DNA of 64,000 nt from Actinomyces massiliensis 4401292 (GCF_000269805.1 NZ_JH711482.1:34146-98145); one strand, 5' to 3'. Positions 45,443-54,671 are shown, counted from the first letter of the stretch. The notes: generated by a model from the sequence alone, not told the origin. Made by a program: numbers and translations.

Positions 45443-46768
45443 GTGACTCCGGCACAGCCTGATGGGGGGCCTCTTCCGGGCATGGGGGAGTTGCCCGACG
45501 AGGTGCGGGCGGCCCCGCACGGCCTTCTCGCCGGAGCGGCTGACGGGACCGGTCGAACAGGCGCCCGCCCGTTCTCGGTGTACCTGCATGTGCCGTATTG
45601 CCGGGTGCGGTGCGGCTACTGCGACTTCAACACCTATACGAACCTCGCGATGGGGCAGGGGGCGTCGGCGTCGGACTATGCGAGCACGCTGGCCGGGGAG
45701 CTGTCCTTGGCTCGCGTCGCCATGGACCGGGCGGGATTGCCGCGCCGGGCTGCGCGGACCGTGTTCCTGGGCGGGGGGACTCCGACGATGCTGCCGGCCG
45801 GCGATCTGGCGCAGATGGTTGGGATGGTGCGCGAGACGTGGGGGCTGGCCGAGGGTGCGGAAGTGACGACGGAGGCGAACCCGGAGACTGTGGATGAGCG
45901 CTATCTGGCTACCCTGGTGGAGGCGGGATTCACGCGGGTGTCCTTCGGGATGCAGTCGGCGGTGCCGCATGTGCTGAAGGTGCTGGATCGCTCGCACCGG
46001 CCGGAGCGGGTGCCGCGGGTGGTCCGCTGGGCTCGCCGAGTCGGGTTGGCGACTTCACTGGACCTCATCTACGGGGCGCCGGGGGAGTCGATGGGGGACT
46101 GGCGGCGGAGCCTGGATGCGGCCATGGAGATGGGGCCGGACCATGTGAGCGCCTACGCGCTGGTGATCGAGGAGGGCACGAAGATGTGGGCGCAGGTTCG
46201 TCGCGGCGAGCTGCCCATGCCCGAGGACGATGACGAGGCCGAGAAGTACGAGATGACCGATGCTGCCCTGGCGGAGGCCGGATACCAGTGGTACGAGATC
46301 TCCAACTGGGCCAGACCCGGTTTCGAATGTCGGCATAATGAGGCGTACTGGCGCGATTGGGACTGGTGGGGTGCGGGTCCCGGTGCGCATTCGCATCTGG
46401 GCGATGTGCGCTTGTGGAATACCAAGCACCCGGTGGCGTGGGCTACTCAGGTGCGCGGCGGCCGGTTGCCGGTGGCCGGGCATGAGGTCATCGATGCGGA
46501 GGCCCGTGAGCTGGAGCGGGTGATGCTCGGGATTCGGCTGCGCGAAGGGCTTGATCTGGCGTCGTTGCCCCGGGCGGGAGACGACGACGGTGCGTACCGG
46601 ACGGAGGCGGGTGAGCCGGGCTCGCCGTCGGAGCCGACGCCAGTGGTGGCCGAGCTCGTCGCGGATGGCCTGTTGGATGCGGGGGCTGCGACGGCCGGCC
46701 GTGCAGTGCTGACTCTGCGCGGCCGCCTCATGGCCGACGCCGTGACCCGGGCGCTCGCCGATGGTTGA
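45443..46768 (+). CDS. hemW: Radical SAM heme chaperone HemW
   Basis: Transfers heme to respiratory enzymes; earlier annotated as an oxygen-independent coproporphyrinogen oxidase. The 441-residue protein has the radical SAM cluster in VYLHVPYCRVRCGYCDFNTY (Cys-x3-Cys-x2-Cys, about 46-65), GGGTPTMLPAGDL, TTEANPETVDERYLATL (about 145-161), GMQSAVPHVLKVLDRSH and the C-terminal NEAYWRDWDWWGAGPGAHSH. GTG 45443 has GGGAG 9 nt upstream. In related genomes it follows lepA; here MOSC, trmB and nadR lie between. Confidence 0.92.
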   Translation: MTPAQPDGGPLPGMGELPDEVRAAPHGLLAGAADGTGRTGARPFSVYLHVPYCRVRCGYCDFNTYTNLAMGQGASASDYASTLAGELSLARVAMDRAGLPRRAARTVFLGGGTPTMLPAGDLAQMVGMVRETWGLAEGAEVTTEANPETVDERYLATLVEAGFTRVSFGMQSAVPHVLKVLDRSHRPERVPRVVRWARRVGLATSLDLIYGAPGESMGDWRRSLDAAMEMGPDHVSAYALVIEEGTKMWAQVRRGELPMPEDDDEAEKYEMTDAALAEAGYQWYEISNWARPGFECRHNEAYWRDWDWWGAGPGAHSHLGDVRLWNTKHPVAWATQVRGGRLPVAGHEVIDAEARELERVMLGIRLREGLDLASLPRAGDDDGAYRTEAGEPGSPSEPTPVVAELVADGLLDAGAATAGRAVLTLRGRLMADAVTRALADG

Positions 46769-46788
46769 TGCTCTTGCGGGGCGGTGCG

Positions 46789-48056
46789 TTATGGCCGCAG
46801 AGCGCTGAGCGGGAAGGTGAGGGTTCCATTCGGCAGGACTGCCGTGAACCCCGTACTGGTGATGACCGCGCGGAAGGCCGGTGGATCGGCGTTGATCTGG
46901 GCGATAGCGGTGTTCAGGCTCGTCTTGCCACGTTCCACCTGTCCACCGCCGAGCTTGACCTCGACTGCTCCCCAGGAGCCATCTGCCATGGTGATGACGG
47001 CGTCTATTTCATGGTTGTTGGAGTCGCGGTAGCGGAAAACACGACCTCCTATGGCCTTGGCGTAAACAAGGAGATCATGGATGACCGCCGACTCGAACAG
47101 GACTCCCAATGTGTTCAGGTCTGCAGTCAACCGGGCAGCATCGGCTTGAAGCGCTGCTGCAGCGAGTGCCGGGTCGGCCAGATGGTACGTGGGCGAACGG
47201 CGCAAGCGGGCCTTGGATCGCAGGGCACCCGTCCATGCCGGCAAGGCTTCCAGAACGAAGACCCGTCGAAGCAGTTCCAGGAGCTTTGCCATGGTGGTTT
47301 CGGACGGTGCGGGTAGTACTTGCGAGATATCTTTTCGAAGTGTTCCGATGGACGCCTCAGCCGCGGTTAACGAGCCAGGGCGGTAAGCAACTGCTCAATG
47401 ACAACGGGTTTGGAGCGCAGATTCGCGAGCCTGTTGACATCGGTCGAGGCGATGTCTTGGAGATAGCTGACCAGGCTGCGCACGGCGATCTCCTGCGAGG
47501 CGTCGATCAGGCCCGGGAAGCCCGGGCGCAAGACCTCGCTCACAATGCCGCTCAGCGGTGCAGTGGTCAGGTCGCCCTTGGGCTGATGGCCTTGAAACAG
47601 GCCGGACAGCGAAACGCCTTCGGTGTGAAGAGCGTGAGTCTTCTCCGCCCAAGTCATGGTCCGCTGCCGGATCCGGATGAAGCGCGTTGCGCCCGTGTGG
47701 CGGGTGGCGTCATCCGCGGGCACCGCGGAGCCGGTGAGGATGAACCGTCCGGGCTCGGGGGAGAAGTCGATGTCGCGGCGCGCCAGATTCCACAGGTGGG
47801 GCACGAGTTACCACTCGTCGAGAAGACGCGGGCGTTCTCCCGCCAGCAGCATGCGCGGGTCGATGTCGGCCGCCGCGAGGGCCTCCGGGGAGTCGAGCAG
47901 CACGTATGAGCTCGCGTGCTTAAGCTCGGTCATTGTTTTACCGCATCCGCGGGGCCCTTCCAGGACGATGCCTCCGGCCGCCTGAAGAGTTCGTTCGACG
48001 AGCCCATCGACGGTGCGGGGCAGGTAGGCGGCCCCTGTGATGGCCTGAGTATCCAC
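46789..48056 (-). pseudogene. Broken AAA-type ATPase with DUF4143 domain
   Basis: The minus strand encodes an intact-looking protein of about 420 residues in three pieces. Piece 1 (48056-47811) has the P-loop VLEGPRGCGKTMTE and DSPEALAAADIDPRMLL, and ends ...RLLDEW. An in-frame TAA (47810-47808) replaces the expected Gln codon before LVPHLWNLARRDI. Piece 2 (47807-47370) continues in the same frame to ...LTALAR and a second TAA. After a one-base loss near 47367, piece 3 resumes in another frame (about AAEASIGTLRKDISQVLP) and runs through FESAVIHDLLVYA and NNHEIDAVI to 46789. These ATPase/DUF4143 genes are common accessory genes, and this copy is dead. Confidence 0.85.
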
Positions 48057-48084
48057 ACCGGCGCACTATCGCTGATTGGGTGTT

Positions 48085-48135
48085 TGCAGGTTCTCCAGTG
48101 GGGTAATTGCAGATTCTCTGGCAAGGTGTGTGCAG
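48085..48135. repeat. 23-bp-spaced repeats upstream of the broken ATPase gene
   Basis: TGCAG occurs at 48085-48089, 48108-48112 and 48131-48135, exactly 23 bp apart; the first two are followed by [G/A]TTCTC. Regular short repeats at an insertion boundary resemble the multiple terminal binding sites of IS21-type elements, but no transposase is present, so the link is tentative. Confidence 0.45.
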
Positions 48136-48249
48136 CTGATTCGGACTACCGCTCCTGCCACGGAGAGCGTCTGCCTGTTGTTGGGCGGCTGCGATGGCGT
48201 TGAGCGTCCAGTGCCGAGAACGCCTCACGGCTTCTACAGCCCCTGGCTT

Positions 48250-48741
48250 CTACAACCCCTGCGCGCGCAGCTCCTTCATGGCCTTGGCTCGGTTCTTGCG
48301 GTCGAGGCGGTCCAGGTACAGGTGCCCCTCGAGATGGTCGCACTCGTGCTGGATGCAACGGCCCATCAGCTCCTCGCCCTCCACGACCACCTCCTTGCCG
48401 TCCAGGTCGATGCCCACGGCCCGCGCATACCATGCGCGTCTGGTCGGGTACCACAGGCCCGGCACGGACAGGCAGCCCTCATCCCCGTCCTGATACTCCT
48501 CGAAGTCCAGCTCGTCGATCCTCGGGTTGAGGATGTAGCCGATCTGTCCATCGACGTTCCAGGAGAAGGCGCGCATCCCCACACCGATCTGATTGGCGGC
48601 CAGCCCCGCGCGACCGTCGTCGTCAACCGTCTCGAGCAGGTCCTCGACCAGTGCTTTGACCGAGTCGTCGATGTCCGTGATCCACTCGCACTGCGTGCGC
48701 AGGACGGGGTCGCCGATGATGCGGATGTCGCGGTATGCCAT
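48250..48741 (-). CDS. def: Peptide deformylase
   Basis: Removes the formyl group from nascent proteins. The 163-residue enzyme has all three metal-site motifs: GLAANQIGV (about 45-53), EGCLSVPG (about 88-95; Cys ligand) and [12 protein letters not shown] (about 129-140; HExxH-type His ligands and Glu). ATG 48741 has GAGGAT upstream. It is divergent from a conserved hypothetical gene through a repeat-rich 126-nt region. Confidence 0.95.
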   Translation of the reverse strand: MAYRDIRIIGDPVLRTQCEWITDIDDSVKALVEDLLETVDDDGRAGLAANQIGVGMRAFSWNVDGQIGYILNPRIDELDFEEYQDGDEGCLSVPGLWYPTRRAWYARAVGIDLDGKEVVVEGEELMGRCIQHECDHLEGHLYLDRLDRKNRAKAMKELRAQGL

Positions 48742-48867
48742 GGGCGTATCCTCGCACGAAGACCCCGCTCGAGATCGCCTCGCGCCGGCATCCGTGTATG
48801 TCGCGGTATGCCTCGGTATGGCGAGGTATGTCGCGGTACGTCGCGCTCCTCCCGGTAGCCTGCCGCC

Positions 48868-49437
48868 ATGCGCCTGCTCCGCCGTCGTCCCCCCAGCGCT
48901 GCTCTGCCGTCCCATCTGGCCGGGCTCGTCCCCGGTTCCGATGCGGTTCTGGGAGCGGTCCCCCTCGATGAGGAAGGGAGGCGCTGGGCCGTGGCCACCG
49001 CCGGGAGTCTGGTGATCCTCGACGATGACGGCGTTGACGCGACTCGCACGTGGGACGGCGTGACGCGCGGGACCTGGGACGCCGAGGAGCGCACCTTCAC
49101 CCTCGAGCTGCTCCACGAGGCCGAGCCGCTGGTGCTGTCCGTACCCGAGCGGATCCCGAAGGCGGGGCGGGATGGCGACGTGATGGTTGCGGAGAAGGAC
49201 TTCGCCGTGGCTCTTAGGCAGCGCATCGATGCGGCCATCATCCACCATGTCAGCGAGACCCTGCCGAGCGGTCGGCGCGCCACGGCCAGTGTGCGGCGCC
49301 GTGCCGATGGCTCCCTCTACTCGGTCACCGATCCGCCGATGGCCGGGCACGATCAGGCGCTCAGCGCCGATGACGTCGATGCCCTCGGCGCTCTGGAGCG
49401 TCGTGCCCGAGACGGTGTGGGGCTTCCCACACCCTGA
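48868..49437 (+). CDS. Conserved hypothetical protein
   Basis: Not a family I can name. The 189-residue soluble protein looks well folded: [19 protein letters not shown] (about 38-56) then [21 protein letters not shown] (about 61-80) suggest an N-terminal beta sheet, and [20 protein letters not shown] (about 109-128) a helix, followed by [20 protein letters not shown]. No signal peptide or catalytic motif is seen. TAGCCT lies 6 nt before the ATG, giving a leaderless mRNA. tRNA-Asn follows 92 nt downstream. Confidence 0.8.
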   Translation: MRLLRRRPPSAALPSHLAGLVPGSDAVLGAVPLDEEGRRWAVATAGSLVILDDDGVDATRTWDGVTRGTWDAEERTFTLELLHEAEPLVLSVPERIPKAGRDGDVMVAEKDFAVALRQRIDAAIIHHVSETLPSGRRATASVRRRADGSLYSVTDPPMAGHDQALSADDVDALGALERRARDGVGLPTP

Positions 49438-49529
49438 CCTATGCGTGTGATCGCACTGCGCGGGGCTCGCTCACCGATTCGACGTTGGCGACGAGCGGTT
49501 GCTAAAGTTCACCTCACGCCAAGCGCCAT

Positions 49530-49601
<72 letters not shown>

Positions 49602-49607
49602 CAGCCG

Positions 49608-49632
49608 GAAGCCCGACCTCGTGTCGGGCTTC
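49608..49632 (+). terminator. Terminator of tRNA-Asn
   Basis: Perfect 10-bp stem GAAGCCCGAC / GTCGGGCTTC around CTCGT, followed by TCCTGTTTG, 6 nt after the tRNA. Confidence 0.75.
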
Positions 49633-49835
49633 TCCTGTTTGCCGCGGTTGGTCGCTGTGCGGCGGTTTCTCGCTGCGGGTGGCCGGCGCCTGTCTGAGAG
49701 CGGGCGTCCTCCGTAGTACTTCCCGGGTTCCCGGGCACATGGGCTTCTGGCCATGGATCGGCCTGAGCAGCCTGAGCAGGCTGGGCGGGCCGGACGCGGA
49801 TCCGCTGCGGTTCCCGGCGTGACGCCACGCGCATG

Positions 49836-49859
49836 GCGGGAAAGCGGCATAATTCCCGC
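49836..49859. promoter_or_regulatory. Inverted repeat GCGGGAA-N10-TTCCCGC upstream of the GH5-like gene
   Basis: Perfect 7-bp arms (49836-49842, 49853-49859) lie 21 nt before the TACGAT -10 (49880-49885) of the next gene, in the -35 region. Such a position suits an operator. The regulator is unknown. Confidence 0.4.
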
Positions 49860-49892
49860 CACGGGCGTGTTCTAACCGTTACGATCGGGCCG

Positions 49893-52040
49893 ATGACCGC
49901 TACGCCAACACCCGAAGCCTCTGCCGCTCCGATTACTGAGAACTCGGCCCACACGGGTCCCGACCATCCCGCACCGGATGGTCCTGACCGCTTCGACCAG
50001 GGCCGCAAGCTCGTCATCGCCTCCGCCCAGGGGGCGCAAGACGCTGATGAATGGGTCGCTGAAGCCCGGGACACGGGCGTGACCGTCATGCGTCTGACCG
50101 ACGTCATCGCCTCCAGCCTCGAGGACTGTGTGGACGACCCCGAGCGCAAGTACGAGCAGATGGACTCCAAAGCGCGCGCCGCCGTGGACGCGGGCATGGG
50201 CATCGTCCTGGACCTGTCCTTCATCCGGGATGCGGCGATCAGGGCCGGACGCAATCCTTACCGGACCGACTTCGACTGGGAGCCCTACGTCACGTCGCTG
50301 CTCACGCGTCCGTTCCCCGCCGGGAGCACCTACGGCACCAGCGAGCATGTCATTTACATCTCCCTGCCCGGCGAGCCTCACGTGGACTGGGGCGACGATC
50401 CCAACGAGAAGGCCGATAGCGCCGAAGATCTCATCGCCTTCTACCAGCGCCTGGCCCGAGTGGTGCGGCGCGCCGGCGTGGATCGGCCGCTGGCCGCTGC
50501 GGGCTTCGTCCAGCACACCGCGGACGGAAACGGCACCGAGGCCGGTCTGGACATCACGGCCGTGTACAGCCTCGTTGAGGTCGATGTGTGCACGACTCAC
50601 GCCTATGACCAGGAATCCCTGGACGCCCTGCTCATGCTGACGCGCTACGCTCACGCGCTCGGCAAGCCGTTCATCATGGAGGAGACGGGACGGGACGCGT
50701 CCGATCGCTCCGACGCCGAGCGTGCCGATTGGCTGGCCCGCGTCCAGAAGGCCTGCGCCACGGCCGGTGTTGATGGCGTCGGTGTGTGGGAGGTTGAGCA
50801 GAGCCGTGGTTTCGACGTCCAGCCGCCGCAGCATCCTCTGACCGCCGCCGCGGTGCGGCGCATGGTTGACGCCGTGATTCCCGAGGGCATTTCCGTTCAG
50901 AAGGATCCGGTGACGCATGGGGAGCACGCAGCCACACCTGATGAGGCCGTGTCGCCGGATGCGCCCGGCGCCGATCCGACTGGGACTTCCGGTGCTGCCG
51001 GTAGCGCTGGCAGCACCGGAAGCGCAGATGATGCCGAGGGCGGAGACGAGCCGAGTGCGGTGACGAAGGCCGAGATCGTCTCGGTCGCAGCTCCGGGCAT
51101 CGACGGTGACGGGACTGTCGATGATGGGGCGCGCTTCTCTGCGCAGCCCAAGGGCATTGCCGATATCGCAGCTGTTGCCGGCTCGAGCAGCGGTGGCGAC
51201 GGGAGTGACGCTCCGGTCCCCGAGGCTGTCGCGGACGCAGCGGCCTCTGATGACTCTGGTGAAGAAGAGGGGCAGGCCGAGGCGGCCTCGCAGGGGGCGA
51301 ATGGCGCTGCGGTGCCTGTGGATGCTGACGGTGGTGGGCGCGAAGAGCTCGCAGAGGCCGCCTCCGGTGGAGCGATTATCACCGGGCCCCCGACTGGCTG
51401 GCCTGAGGCCGCTGCCTACGGGGCCGATTCTGAGGGCGCCGGCCTTGAGTCCGGTAGCAGTATCGACAGTATCGAAAGTATCGACAGCGTTATCCGTGTG
51501 ATTCGTGGTGAGCTCCCCGTTCTTCAGCGGCCCGCCGTGTCGTCGTCATCGTCATCCCATGACCTGGTTGACGTCGATTCCGTACCCGTTCCGGACTCGC
51601 CCGTTGTCGAGCGCGTTGAGGGCGTCGGTGAGCGCATTGAGGGCATTGAGGGCATCAAGCGCGTCGAGGGCGCTGGGAGTATCGAGAGCCCTGAGAGCCC
51701 TGAGGACATGACCTCCCTCGAGGGCGAGGAGGAGGCCATTTGGCGGAGTGCTTTCGCAGGTGACAATGCCGATGGAGCCGACTCGCCGGCGGTTGCGGAG
51801 ACTTCGGATGCTGTCAGGTCGGATGTCGTGGGCGATGAGGGTCGCGGTGACCAGCAGGGCGAGAGTGGTGGGAGCAGTAAGAACGCTCTGCACGTTGTGC
51901 TGAGTCCAGACGAGCCTTTCGTTGATGTTGCCGATGTTATCGATGCCGTTGATGGCGCCGACGAAGATGCTGAGGATCCGGAGCATCCGGAGAATGAGAT
52001 CCCGCGACGTGCCTGGGATGATCTTCCGCCGTTGAACTGA
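49893..52040 (+). CDS. GH5-like (cellulase-fold) protein with long acidic repetitive tail
   Basis: Residues 1-330 look like a GH5-type TIM barrel of the beta-mannanase kind: GITVMRL-like DTGVTVMRLTDVIAS, GMGIVLDLSF, HVIYISLPGEPHVDWGDD (about 152-169, candidate acid/base Glu), DVCTTHAYDQESLDALLMLT and GKPFIMEETGRD (candidate nucleophile Glu near 263), then GVGVWEVEQSRG. From about 330 to 715 it is an Asp/Glu/Ala/Ser/Gly-rich low-complexity tail with short repeats (GSAGSTGSAD, SIDSIESIDSV, ERIEGIEGIKRVEG). There is no signal peptide, so the protein would be cytoplasmic. ATG 49893 follows TACGAT by 7 nt. Confidence 0.6.
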   Translation: MTATPTPEASAAPITENSAHTGPDHPAPDGPDRFDQGRKLVIASAQGAQDADEWVAEARDTGVTVMRLTDVIASSLEDCVDDPERKYEQMDSKARAAVDAGMGIVLDLSFIRDAAIRAGRNPYRTDFDWEPYVTSLLTRPFPAGSTYGTSEHVIYISLPGEPHVDWGDDPNEKADSAEDLIAFYQRLARVVRRAGVDRPLAAAGFVQHTADGNGTEAGLDITAVYSLVEVDVCTTHAYDQESLDALLMLTRYAHALGKPFIMEETGRDASDRSDAERADWLARVQKACATAGVDGVGVWEVEQSRGFDVQPPQHPLTAAAVRRMVDAVIPEGISVQKDPVTHGEHAATPDEAVSPDAPGADPTGTSGAAGSAGSTGSADDAEGGDEPSAVTKAEIVSVAAPGIDGDGTVDDGARFSAQPKGIADIAAVAGSSSGGDGSDAPVPEAVADAAASDDSGEEEGQAEAASQGANGAAVPVDADGGGREELAEAASGGAIITGPPTGWPEAAAYGADSEGAGLESGSSIDSIESIDSVIRVIRGELPVLQRPAVSSSSSSHDLVDVDSVPVPDSPVVERVEGVGERIEGIEGIKRVEGAGSIESPESPEDMTSLEGEEEAIWRSAFAGDNADGADSPAVAETSDAVRSDVVGDEGRGDQQGESGGSSKNALHVVLSPDEPFVDVADVIDAVDGADEDAEDPEHPENEIPRRAWDDLPPLN

Positions 52041-52066
52041 CGGGCGAAGCAAGAGGACAGCGGGAA

Positions 52067-52098
52067 CCCGGCCCGTGCCCTGATAGATGTGGGCCGGG
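52067..52098 (+). terminator. Hairpin after the GH5-like gene
   Basis: Stem CCCGGCCC (52067-52074) / GGGCCGGG (52091-52098) with a 16-nt loop, 26 nt after the stop codon; no T-tract. The remaining 180 nt before the DUF3145 gene shows nothing else. Confidence 0.5.
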
Positions 52099-52278
52099 CG
52101 CTGTTCTCATGCGAGTGCGTCGTGTTGATCGCGGCGCGCGAGTCGCGTGCCTTCCTGGACCTAGCTGCCGCCGTCTGGCAGTATGAGCCTGCACGCCGCG
52201 TGCATCACGTTGATCATCCGGTTCGTGTCGAGACCGTTGGGGAAGACGAATCTCGAAACGACCAGGAGGCGATCCATC

Positions 52279-52779
52279 GTGAACGGTGCTTACACCCGCG
52301 GTGTACTTTTCGTGCACTCTGCGCCACGTGCGCTGTGCCCGCACATCGAGTGGGCGGCTGCCGAGGTCCTCGGCGCCCGTATCCACCTTGACTGGACGGA
52401 GCAGGCTGCTGCTCCGGGGATGATGCGCGCCGAAACGAGCTGGGTCGGCCAGGTCGGTACCGGCGCGCGTCTGACGAGCGCTCTGCGCGGATGGGCGAAC
52501 TTGCGCTACGAGGTCACTGAGGAGGCCTCGCCGGGCAATGACGGCGGCCGGTGGTCGCACACGCCCGACCTGGGCATCTTCCATGCCCAGACCGATGTGC
52601 ACGGGAATGTGGTCGTGCCCGAGGACCGCATCCGGGCCGCCCTTTTACACGCCGATGAGCCCGCTGCCATGCGTCGACAGCTTGATCTCGCGCTGGGGCA
52701 GGCATGGGACGACGAGCTCGAGCCCTTCCGTTATGCCGGTGCCGGCGCACCGGTGCGCTGGCTTCACCGGGTGGGCTGA
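52279..52779 (+). CDS. DUF3145 family protein
   Basis: Function unknown; the family is conserved in actinobacteria. The 166-residue protein contains RGVLFVHSAPRALCPHIEWA (about 7-26), LDWTEQAAAPGMMRAE (about 36-51), ALRGWANLRYEVTEEASPG (about 67-85), SHTPDLGIFHAQTDVHGN (about 92-109) and VVPEDRIRAALLHA. GTG 52279 is chosen because AGGAGG sits 9 nt upstream and it gives the family's usual N-terminus. It is monocistronic, closed by a very strong terminator. Confidence 0.88.
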   Translation: MNGAYTRGVLFVHSAPRALCPHIEWAAAEVLGARIHLDWTEQAAAPGMMRAETSWVGQVGTGARLTSALRGWANLRYEVTEEASPGNDGGRWSHTPDLGIFHAQTDVHGNVVVPEDRIRAALLHADEPAAMRRQLDLALGQAWDDELEPFRYAGAGAPVRWLHRVG

Positions 52780-52837
52780 ATGCACTGGCATGTGCTGACA
52801 TGCACTGACGTGCGCTGAATACGACTTTCGGGATTCG

Positions 52838-52888
52838 ACGGCATCGGGTCCGGCGGCCGTGCCATGCGGCCGCCGGACCCGATGCCGT
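52838..52888. terminator. Very strong bidirectional terminator between DUF3145 gene and fabF
   Basis: A perfect 22-bp stem (52838-52859 with 52867-52888) closes a 7-nt loop TGCCATG. It sits between two converging genes, 8 nt from the fabF stop codon. It is the longest perfect stem I found in the window. Confidence 0.75.
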
Positions 52889-52895
52889 TCCGGCA

Positions 52896-54203
52896 TCACC
52901 GGGCGAAGACGAGAGCCACGTTATGGCCGCCGAAACCGAAGGAGGTGCTCACCGCCGTGTCGAGCCCGGGTGCTTGGCGACCCTGGGGCCCCACGATATC
53001 CAGCCCGAGCCGGCTGATATCGGGGTCGATCCCTCCCGGCTGGAGTGTGGGAGGCATCCATCCCTCACGCAGACTCATCACCGTCAGAACCGCCTCCAGG
53101 GCACCGGCGCCGCCCAGGAGGTGGCCACTGGCGGACTTGGTTGCCGAGACCGGTGCGTTCCGAAGAGTACGCGCTAGAACCTCGGCTTCGACCCGATCCC
53201 CTACGGGCGTGGATGTCGCATGGGCATTGACGTGCCCGACGTGTTCCGGCTCGATGCCCGCTCGCTGGAGGGCGAGCCGAAGCGCCCGCTCCTGTTGAGC
53301 GCCGTCGGGCTCGGGGCGAGCGGTGTCGAAGGCGTCGGCCGTGACCGCGGCTCCTGCCAGCACGGCGAGGATCCGGGCCCCTCGTGCTGCTGCATGCGCC
53401 ACCGACTCGAGGACGAGGACGCCGGCGCCTTCGCCGAGCACGAAGCCATCGCGGTCCGCGGCGAAGGGGCGCGAAGCCGCTGCGGGCTCGTCGTTGCGGG
53501 TCGACAGGGCGCGCATGGCTGCGAAGGCGGCCGCCGTCATCGGGTGCAGTGCCGCGTCGGTCCCGCCGGCCACAACGACGTCGGCGCGTCCCAGCGCAAT
53601 GAGGTCTGCGCCGTAGGCGATGGCCTCCGCACCTGATGCGCAGGCGGCCACCGGGGAGTGGACGCCTGCGCGGGCCCCGAGCTCAATCCCGATGCTTGCC
53701 GCCGGGGCGTTGGGCATGAGGGCGGGAATCGCGGTGGGCGCCACTCGGCGCGGGCCGCGCTCCCTCAGGGCGTCCCAGGCGTCCATGACCGACAGGACCG
53801 GGCCCATTCCAGGAGAGACCGATACGGCCAGCCGCTCGTCGGCGACCTCTGGAGTGCCGGCCTGCGTCCACGCCTCGCGTGCCGCCAGCAGGGCGCACTG
53901 GCTGGCGCGATCCAAGCGTCGGCTCTCCTTGGGCGTCAGCCGCTGTGCAGGGTCTACGGCTAGCGGCGCTGCGATCGTGACGGGCATCTCGATGCCCTGC
54001 ATCCACGAGGCGTCGAGGCTGCGCACCGCGCACCGTGAGTCGTGCAGCGCCGACCAGGTGGAGGCGACGTCACCGCCGAGGGGGTTGATGGTGCCCAGTC
54101 CTGTCACCACGGCCATGCGCGGGTCGAGGTCGTCGCCGCGCTCAGGGGAGACGGCGAGGAACTCCCGGGCAAGAGATGCTGAGATCGCCGCCGAGAGCCC
54201 CAT
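52896..54203 (-). CDS. fabF: Beta-ketoacyl-ACP synthase (KAS II type)
   Basis: Elongating condensing enzyme of fatty acid synthesis, 435 residues. The Cys-His-His triad is visible: VAACASGAEAIAYG (about 184-197), VNAHATSTPVGD (about 327-338) and SATKSASGHLLGGAGALEAV (about 355-374); the Gly-rich VSTSFGFGGHNVALVF closes the protein. It begins one base after the acpP stop (TGAGATG), so the two are coupled. An N-terminal extension of about 30 residues precedes AVVTGLGTINPLG. Confidence 0.9.
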   Translation of the reverse strand: MGLSAAISASLAREFLAVSPERGDDLDPRMAVVTGLGTINPLGGDVASTWSALHDSRCAVRSLDASWMQGIEMPVTIAAPLAVDPAQRLTPKESRRLDRASQCALLAAREAWTQAGTPEVADERLAVSVSPGMGPVLSVMDAWDALRERGPRRVAPTAIPALMPNAPAASIGIELGARAGVHSPVAACASGAEAIAYGADLIALGRADVVVAGGTDAALHPMTAAAFAAMRALSTRNDEPAAASRPFAADRDGFVLGEGAGVLVLESVAHAAARGARILAVLAGAAVTADAFDTARPEPDGAQQERALRLALQRAGIEPEHVGHVNAHATSTPVGDRVEAEVLARTLRNAPVSATKSASGHLLGGAGALEAVLTVMSLREGWMPPTLQPGGIDPDISRLGLDIVGPQGRQAPGLDTAVSTSFGFGGHNVALVFAR

Positions 54204-54204
54204 C

Positions 54205-54453
54205 TCAGGCCTTCTGCTCGATCACAAGATCAACCAGGGCGCCGACCGTGGGCAGGGTGGTGATCGCGGAGTCGTCCAGAATGACTCCGAAGCGCTCCTC
54301 GACTTCGGTCGCGATCGTGAGCAGACCGAGGGAGTCGATGTCGAGGTCGTCGGTGAATCGCGATTCGCGTGTGATCGTGGAGGCCTCGACGCCCGCCTCC
54401 TTGGCGGTGATAGCCGCGATAGCGGCAAGAGTATCGGTGGTCTCCTCAGCCAT
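54205..54453 (-). CDS. acpP: Acyl carrier protein
   Basis: Carries acyl chains on a 4'-phosphopantetheine arm attached to the serine of DDLDIDSLGLLTIATEVEER (about 34-53; the DSL motif). The 82-residue acidic helical protein has the expected VGALVDLVIEQKA C-terminus. A strong AAGGAGATCC ribosome site precedes ATG 54453. A small hairpin GACGGC-TCGGC-GCCGTC (54479-54495) lies in the leader. It precedes fabF; the expected fabD and fabH genes are missing between the upstream regulator and this gene. Confidence 0.93.
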   Translation of the reverse strand: MAEETTDTLAAIAAITAKEAGVEASTITRESRFTDDLDIDSLGLLTIATEVEERFGVILDDSAITTLPTVGALVDLVIEQKA

Positions 54454-54671
54454 GAGGATCTCCTTCGGGTCGGGGCGCGACGGCTCGGCGCCGTCTGACT
54501 GAACGTCTGGACTTATTGTGACCCACCGGCGCGCGTCCCAGCGAATGAATGTCGGCCGCCGCCGGGCAGGGAGCGGGGCGGGCCGGGCCGCTCTCGACCC
54601 GTTTCGGCCGGTTTCGAGCCGCTGCGTCTGGCCGCCCCGGCGGCGGCCGGACGGTGTGCGTCTACTCCCCG

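Noticed and set aside
48785-48850. Possible CRISPR-like array from repeated GGTATG units
   Set aside because: Repeats are shorter than 20 bp, irregularly spaced and partly inverted; no spacers and no cas genes in the window.
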